Origin: JAICWY01 sp964531205
GTDB lineage: Bacteria > Vulcanimicrobiota > Vulcanimicrobiia > Vulcanimicrobiales > Vulcanimicrobiaceae
Length of the DNA stretch: 28,417 nt
Assembly (NCBI GenBank): GCA_964531205.1
Contig: CAZHGH010000037.1
Location: forward strand, 1-28,417
Reading direction: 5' to 3'
The position numbers were made by a program, and so were the translations under genes. Positions 24,350 to 28,417 of this stretch are shown here, one piece after another. Under the pieces are notes generated by a model, which saw only the letters and a list, made by a program, of their open reading frames with translations, had not been told where the DNA came from and did no database searches. Each line of letters begins with the position of its first letter. Position 1 is the first letter of the stretch.

Positions 24350-24372
24350 CCCTTCGACGAGCTCAGGGTGAC
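24350..24372 (+). repeat. Dispersed-repeat-like element between DUF1800 and DUF1501
   Basis: Immediately after the DUF1800 stop comes CCCTTCGACGAGCTCAGGG then TGAC, with CCCT and AGGG as arms and a central GAGCTC. Near-identical strings occur many times in sphingomonads and other bacteria (recalled, not searched). The AGGG near its end is about 8 nt before the DUF1501 ATG and so may act as that gene's ribosome site. Only one copy was seen here. Confidence 0.45.
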
Positions 24373-24376
24373 ATTT

Positions 24377-25597
24377 ATGAAACGAAGCAACTTCTTACTC
24401 GGAGCACTAAGCGGTATCGCGGTCGTCGCAAATACGGAGCACGTTTTCGCGCGCGCGTTGGCGGATACGCCGCTTACCGGTCTTCCCGGCGGCGACCAGC
24501 GCTGTTTGGTTCTTGTGAACCTTCAAGGCGGCAACGATGGGTTGAATTGCGTGGTGCCGCATGGCGACGCGCAATATTACCAAATGCGTCCCACGATTGG
24601 AGTCGCTCAGAACGACGTGCTGTCAATCAACGATCGCATCGGTCTCAATCCCTCGATGCGTTCGTTTAAATCCATGTACGACCGCGGAATGGTTGCGATC
24701 GTGCAGAGCGTGGGATACCCGGATCCCGACCACTCGCATTTCCGCTCGACCGAGATTTGGCAGACCGCGGCGCCGGACAGGTACGAGCATACCGGCTGGC
24801 TGGGACGGTTTCTCGACGAGGCGAATCTTCCCAAAGACAATCTCTTCAACGGCGTTGCGATAGCGAAAGTGTTGCCGGAGGTGCTCGTAGCCGCACGGAC
24901 GGACGTTCCGGCGATCGCGCAAGTGAACGGGTACGGATTACTGAGCGATCGTCAAAACGATTCGCGCAGTACTTATACCAGACTGATTGCGGATAACCGG
25001 CTGCCATTCAACTCGCCGTATCTCGCGCACGTCGCGCAAATTGAAGATCACGCGCAAAAAGGCTCGGAAGAATTACCGCAGCTCATCAAGGGCTACAAGC
25101 CCGCCGGTTCGTATCCCGCGACACCGCTCGGACGCAGCCTATCGCTTGCGGCGCAAATTATCGGCAGCAAAGCCGGAACGCGCGTGCTGTACGTGCAGCA
25201 TGGTTCGTTCGATACGCATATCAATCAGAAGGCCGTTCAGGACAGGCTGCTCGGCGAATTTTCCGATGCGATGAAGGCGTTCTACGACGATCTTGCCGCT
25301 CATGGAAACGACAAGCGCGTGCTGACGATGACGTTCTCCGAATTCGGACGCCGTATCGAGGAGAATGCGAGCCGCGGAACCGACCACGGGGAGGCCTCTC
25401 CGCTGTTTTTGATCGGCGGCGGCGTCAAAGGCGGCATCTACGGCGCGTATCCGGATTTATCCAATACAAATAGCGGCAACTTGCGTTTCGATACAGACTT
25501 CCGCAGCGTTTACGCGACCGTGCTCGAACGGTGGTTGGGCCGCCCCTCGGAGCGTATTCTTCAAGGTAAATTCGCGACGATTAGCGCGCTCGCGTGA
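24377..25597 (+). CDS. DUF1501 family exported protein
   Basis: This 406-aa sulfatase-like-fold protein starts MKRSNFLLGALSGIAVVA, an export signal without a full twin arginine. Motifs are RCLVLVNLQGGNDGLNCVVPH, SVGYPDPDHSHFRSTEIWQTA, QHGSFDTHINQ, TFSEFGRRIEENASRGTDHGEASPLFLIGGGVKGGIYG. The His and Asp residues in these resemble metal ligands of the alkaline phosphatase superfamily, though activity is unproven. It pairs with the upstream DUF1800 gene 27 nt away. ATG 24377 is favoured over GTG 24368 because AGGG from the intergenic repeat lies about 8 nt before it. Confidence 0.9.
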   Translation: MKRSNFLLGALSGIAVVANTEHVFARALADTPLTGLPGGDQRCLVLVNLQGGNDGLNCVVPHGDAQYYQMRPTIGVAQNDVLSINDRIGLNPSMRSFKSMYDRGMVAIVQSVGYPDPDHSHFRSTEIWQTAAPDRYEHTGWLGRFLDEANLPKDNLFNGVAIAKVLPEVLVAARTDVPAIAQVNGYGLLSDRQNDSRSTYTRLIADNRLPFNSPYLAHVAQIEDHAQKGSEELPQLIKGYKPAGSYPATPLGRSLSLAAQIIGSKAGTRVLYVQHGSFDTHINQKAVQDRLLGEFSDAMKAFYDDLAAHGNDKRVLTMTFSEFGRRIEENASRGTDHGEASPLFLIGGGVKGGIYGAYPDLSNTNSGNLRFDTDFRSVYATVLERWLGRPSERILQGKFATISALA

Positions 25598-25603
25598 AGG
25601 CCG

Positions 25604-26617
25604 CTAGTACGCAAACAGCCAGCCGAGGTTGAGCGTATGGTGATCGGTGATCTGATCTTCGATCGTGAAACGCATATTGCGTGCAGGCCGCGTTACCAAC
25701 GTGAGCGCGGTTTCATGGCGTTGGCCGCCGAGCGTATCGAACGTGCGGCCATGCCGTACTAAAGCCGTCATCGCATCCGAGAACGCGTAGCGCAGCTGCA
25801 CGAATCCCCCCGACGAAAATGCAGCGCCGCCAGCCTCACCAGCATTGCTGTCACTTCCGGTTTGCAGCAAGCCCAGGACGCTTAATTTGCCGAAGTCGTT
25901 TCCAATGCCGTAGCCTTCGCGGTAGAATGCGTTGCGCGTGCCCTGGATATGCCGTTCGCCTTGATAGCGATATACATAGGCAGTTGCTGTGCCGGCGCGT
26001 TTCGCAAGAAAAAGCATCGGGTCGATGCCGGCGGCCACCAGATGCGCCGTAAAACCGGCCTTGTCGGTAAAGGCGTCAACACCGATCCGCGGGCCGAAGA
26101 AATTGAAATGATTTGCGCCGACTGTTTGATCGTAAACGGCGTAATGCGAAAGTGTGTCGCGTTCGGTTTCGGGATCGACGGGCAGCGGCAGTGTGAATTC
26201 GCCGACGCGCACGTGATACGATCCGGCATTGTACTGCAGCCATGCATCGCGCGGTGACCCCGGCATGCCGCCGTCGACTGCGTATTGCTCGATGAAGTAG
26301 TTGAATCGCGGACCTATTGAACCGCCCGTTAGCAGTTCCACTTCATCCACAATCGCTTTCGGCAAGCCGTCTTGTTTATCGCTGGAGTATGCCAGCTGGA
26401 CCTTGACCGCGAGTGGCAGTGCGCCGCGCTCGGCCTCCGGCATTCGGTATCCCGCCGCCTGAAACGCTTGACCGAAGGCATTGAGGTGCGGGACCGTTGT
26501 ATGGCACGCCTGGCACGAGAGCCCGAAACGGTGCGCAAAGACGGGCAGCGCCTGCGCACGGCCTGACGCCGCCGGCAAGACTGCGAACATGAAAAGAATG
26601 AACAGCGGTCGACGCAT
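25604..26617 (-). CDS. Cyc2-like monoheme cytochrome fused to an outer-membrane beta-barrel
   Basis: The protein is 337 aa. A signal peptide (about 1-23) is followed by VFAHRFGLSCQACHTTVPHL with one CxxCH heme site (Cys35, Cys38, His39), then NAFGQAFQAAGYRMP. The rest alternates as barrel strands and ends LNLGWLFAY with an aromatic terminus. A short N-terminal CxxCH domain directly before a porin is the layout of Cyc2, which oxidises Fe(II). This protein is shorter than known Cyc2 (about 400-480 aa), so it may be a different fused cytochrome-porin. The promoter carries a perfect DtxR/IdeR-type palindrome, which agrees with an iron link. It converges on the DUF1501 gene with 6 bp between stops and no terminator. 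Confidence 0.75.
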   Translation of the reverse strand: MRRPLFILFMFAVLPAASGRAQALPVFAHRFGLSCQACHTTVPHLNAFGQAFQAAGYRMPEAERGALPLAVKVQLAYSSDKQDGLPKAIVDEVELLTGGSIGPRFNYFIEQYAVDGGMPGSPRDAWLQYNAGSYHVRVGEFTLPLPVDPETERDTLSHYAVYDQTVGANHFNFFGPRIGVDAFTDKAGFTAHLVAAGIDPMLFLAKRAGTATAYVYRYQGERHIQGTRNAFYREGYGIGNDFGKLSVLGLLQTGSDSNAGEAGGAAFSSGGFVQLRYAFSDAMTALVRHGRTFDTLGGQRHETALTLVTRPARNMRFTIEDQITDHHTLNLGWLFAY

Positions 26618-26643
26618 GCTCCAAGGCTCTCCTACTTCGGATT

Positions 26644-26657
26644 TTAGGCGAGCCTAA
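26644..26657 (-). promoter_or_regulatory. DtxR/IdeR-type iron (or manganese) box
   Basis: TTAGGCGAGCCTAA is a perfect palindrome of TTAGGC half sites with a 2-bp centre, matching the core of DtxR-family operators (TTAGGTTAGCCTAACCTAA-like). On the minus strand TTGATG, 18 nt and TAGGCT form a plausible promoter whose -10 lies inside the palindrome, so a bound repressor would block it. It lies 27 bp upstream of the cytochrome-porin start. Confidence 0.7.
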
Positions 26658-26791
26658 CAATACTGTAAAGCAAGCATCAACTCGGATGACTTTTCTCGCA
26701 GGGCACCAAGCTGCTCGTGCCAAATGTCCCGCTCCAGCTGCACTCGGCACGTTCCAATTGTGGGGCTTACGGACTATCGCACTGTCTGGCC

Positions 26792-26804
26792 CGGGGCGAC
26801 CCCG
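26792..26804 (+). other. Short G/C hairpin in the 223-bp cytochrome/PadR intergenic region
   Basis: CGGGG-CGA-CCCCG forms a 5-bp stem followed by AGTTTATATAGATA. The stretch 26658-26840 otherwise shows only A/T-rich promoter-like sequence near 26805-26832 (TAAGCT at 26827-26832). No gene was seen in it. Confidence 0.3.
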
Positions 26805-26849
26805 AGTTTATATAGATACAACTTAATAAGCTACGGATGTGTGCAACCT

Positions 26850-27227
26850 ATGCTTCTGACGCCGGCCCCCTGCAGGGATGCGGGGCTTCCACCCAAGGGC
26901 ACTCCGAAGAATTATTTGATGGCGTGGCTATTGGTGATGCTCAAAGAGCATAATCTTCACGGCTACGAAATCATGAAAGAGCTTCGCGCAAAATTCGACG
27001 TAATCTCCGACGCTGGAACCGTGTACCGTGCGCTGCGGCAACTGGAGCGTGACGGCTACATCTCATCATGGTGGGATCCGAAAGATCAGGGTCCGGCCCG
27101 GCGCATTTACACGTTGACGGAGGAAGGTCATCAGGCGCTAGCATTGTGGAGCGTGGCCCTCGAGCAGTACCGCTCGAATCTGGACGCGTTTTTTCACTTG
27201 TATAGCGGCCGCGCTACAGTCGTGTGA
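26850..27227 (+). CDS. PadR-family regulator, PhaQ-like
   Basis: The protein is about 125 aa. Residues about 15-90 form a winged helix: PKNYLMAWLLVMLKEHNLHGYEIMKEL, then GTVYRALRQLERDGYISSWWD and GPARRIYTLTEEG. The C-terminal ALEQYRSNLDAFFHLYSGR closely recalls the PHB-responsive repressor PhaQ of Bacillus. No PHB genes are nearby, so the ligand is open. ATG 26850 or GTG 26841 could start it; TAAGCT lies 8 nt before the GTG, and neither has a clear ribosome site. Its stop overlaps the next start by 4 bp (GTGA), so it probably controls its own operon. Confidence 0.87.
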   Translation: MLLTPAPCRDAGLPPKGTPKNYLMAWLLVMLKEHNLHGYEIMKELRAKFDVISDAGTVYRALRQLERDGYISSWWDPKDQGPARRIYTLTEEGHQALALWSVALEQYRSNLDAFFHLYSGRATVV

Positions 27228-28018
27228 CAACAATACTCTTTCTTGGAACCGGTGGCGCGCGTTTCGTCGTCGCGCGGCAATTCCGCGCGTCCGGCGGCAT
27301 GTGGATGCGGTTCGGTAATACGCAAATTCATGTCGATCCCGGGCCCGGCGCGCTGGTTCGCGCGCTCTCGCATGTCCCGCCGTGCAATCCGCGAGACCTC
27401 TCCGGCATCGTTCTCTCCCACAAACACTTGGATCACTCCAACGACGTCAACGTCATGATCGAAGCGATGACGTCCGGCGGATTCCGCCGCCGCGGCGTAC
27501 TCCTTGCTCCGCATGACGCGCTGCATGGCGAACCCGTGGTCTTTCCATACGCGCAGCGTTTCGTCGATCGCGTTGAAGTCGCAACCGAACGTAATGGTCC
27601 GTATCATATCGGTGACGTCGAAGTGCACACGTCGATCAGGCACGTGCATGCGGTGGAAACGTACGGATTGCATTTCTGTTACGATGGCCGCACGGTTTCG
27701 TATTTGCCCTGCGGACGGTATTTCGACGGCCTTGCCGAGGATTATCGTTCGCGCCGCCCGGATGTGCTGATCATCAACGTGTTGCGCTATCGCGATTCGA
27801 TGGATGTCGATCATTTGACGTTCGATCAAGCCCGCGAAGTCATCCGCCACATCGCACCTCGCGTTACAGTGCTGCAGCATTTCGGAACGAAGATGCTCGA
27901 GCAAAATCCGGTGCGGCTGGCGCGCGAGCTGGAAGATGACCTTGGGATGCGCACGATTGCAGCGCACGATAACATGCTGCTCGACGTCGAGACCGAGGTA
28001 GCCACGCTTGCCGGTTGA
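27224..28018 (+). CDS. Metallo-beta-lactamase-fold hydrolase
   Basis: The protein is 264 aa. It begins TTILFLGTGGARF with the first strand of the fold. The zinc motif HxHxDH is intact in LSHKHLDHSNDV (His66, His68, Asp70, His71). Later candidate ligands are in TSIRHVHAVETYGLHF, SYLPCGRYFDG and VTVLQHFGTKM. It resembles RNase Z/PhnP-type MBL proteins in layout, but the substrate is not clear. The GTG start is fixed by the overlap with the PadR gene (GTGA). Confidence 0.88.
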   Translation: MTTILFLGTGGARFVVARQFRASGGMWMRFGNTQIHVDPGPGALVRALSHVPPCNPRDLSGIVLSHKHLDHSNDVNVMIEAMTSGGFRRRGVLLAPHDALHGEPVVFPYAQRFVDRVEVATERNGPYHIGDVEVHTSIRHVHAVETYGLHFCYDGRTVSYLPCGRYFDGLAEDYRSRRPDVLIINVLRYRDSMDVDHLTFDQAREVIRHIAPRVTVLQHFGTKMLEQNPVRLARELEDDLGMRTIAAHDNMLLDVETEVATLAG

Positions 28019-28417
28019 GATCGCGCGCGTTCAGCCGGAGCAGATCGTGGAGTTCGTGCGGCGCACCGAACGCGAAGCGTTGAAAACGTTTTACGACTTC
28101 AGCGTGATTTGGCACGAGCAGAGGTACGACTTTGCGGCCGTGGATGAAGAAACGACCGTCGGCGTTGCGACCATTCGCGTTGCAGCGTCGCTTGCGCACG
28201 TGGAACGCGTCATTGTTCTCCCGGAGCGCCGCCGCACGGGAGTGGGACGAAGCTTACTCGCGAGCGCCGCGGACGTCGCGAATTACTATAACTGCCACAA
28301 GATGACGGCCCTTGTACCGCATCGCAGCGCCGCGCAGATTTTTTTCGAACGCTGCGAGTACCGCGAAGAAGCCGTTCTACCTCAACATACTTTCAAATTA
28401 GACATGGCTGTCATGCG
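28008..28417 (+). CDS. GNAT-family N-acetyltransferase (runs off the window end)
   Basis: About 136 residues are visible without a stop. Translation gives an N-terminal VEIARVQPEQIVEFVRRTE, TVGVATIRV strand, and the acetyl-CoA-binding region VERVIVLPERRRTGVGRSLL, which matches the GNAT V-x-P-x-x-R-x-x-G-x-G signature. NYYNCHKMTALVPHRSAAQIF and FERCEYREEA follow as expected for the last strands. A TTG at 28008 starts the frame and overlaps the upstream stop by 11 bp. The substrate is unknown. It is third in the PadR operon. Confidence 0.82.
   Translation, partial: MPVEIARVQPEQIVEFVRRTEREALKTFYDFSVIWHEQRYDFAAVDEETTVGVATIRVAASLAHVERVIVLPERRRTGVGRSLLASAADVANYYNCHKMTALVPHRSAAQIFFERCEYREEAVLPQHTFKLDMAVM

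Noticed and set aside
26716..26751. CGTGCC...GGCACG inverted repeat and a TGGCAC string suggesting a sigma-54 promoter before the PadR gene
   Set aside because: The -12 TTGC element is not at the required spacing on either strand, and a 6-bp repeat with a 24-nt loop is weak in G/C-rich DNA.
26850..28417. PadR-MBL-GNAT operon as a defence or antibiotic-resistance island
   Set aside because: No nuclease, toxin or mobile-element genes are near, and base composition looks like the rest of the window.

Overview
The window looks like a scaffold from a metagenome-assembled genome, because three runs of exactly 100 N join contigs. The organism has an outer membrane: there is a TonB-dependent receptor and a heme-bearing outer-membrane beta-barrel protein. 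GC content is moderately high. Gene families and sequence style suggest a phylum such as Eremiobacterota (WPS-2), but this is an impression and not proven. Several promoter-proximal genes have a TANNNT -10 box only 6-7 nt before the start codon and no Shine-Dalgarno sequence, so leaderless transcription seems common. Internal operon genes mostly overlap by 4 bp (ATGA or GTGA). No tRNA, rRNA, CRISPR array or insertion sequence was recognised.

Left part (1-8.5 kb): a TonB-dependent receptor converges on a secreted trypsin-like protease, and both share a bidirectional terminator. Next come an N gap flanked by an exact 55-bp duplication (probably an assembly k-mer overlap), a two-gene unit of related membrane and soluble proteins, a GT4 glycosyltransferase and a small secreted protein. 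A WYL regulator then diverges from two tandem VOC proteins, with a palindromic operator between them.

Centre (8.4-17.5 kb): a minus-strand leucine/isovalerate degradation operon carries a methylglutaconyl-CoA hydratase-like protein, the biotin subunit of methylcrotonyl-CoA carboxylase, an alpha/beta hydrolase, HMG-CoA lyase and an amidohydrolase. Diverging from it is a membrane cytochrome b plus a sulfite-oxidase-fold molybdopterin protein, followed by a secreted protein. An EamA transporter and a small membrane protein follow.

Right part (17.5-28.4 kb): the most unusual structure is a minus-strand array of at least seven tandem paralogs, each about 180-195 aa, with a near-invariant N-terminal membrane helix and a divergent helical cytosolic domain (DUF4760-like). 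The array begins 9 nt after the carboxyltransferase subunit of methylcrotonyl-CoA carboxylase and is probably co-transcribed with it. The third N gap lies inside the array and must hide more than 100 bp. Beyond it are a DUF1800/DUF1501 secreted pair, a Cyc2-like monoheme cytochrome-porin with a perfect DtxR/IdeR-type palindrome in its promoter, and a PadR (PhaQ-like) regulator, metallo-beta-lactamase-fold hydrolase and GNAT acetyltransferase operon that runs off the end.

The two carboxylase subunits, the hydratase and HMG-CoA lyase together would convert 3-methylcrotonyl-CoA to acetyl-CoA and acetoacetate. Isovaleryl-CoA dehydrogenase is not in the window.
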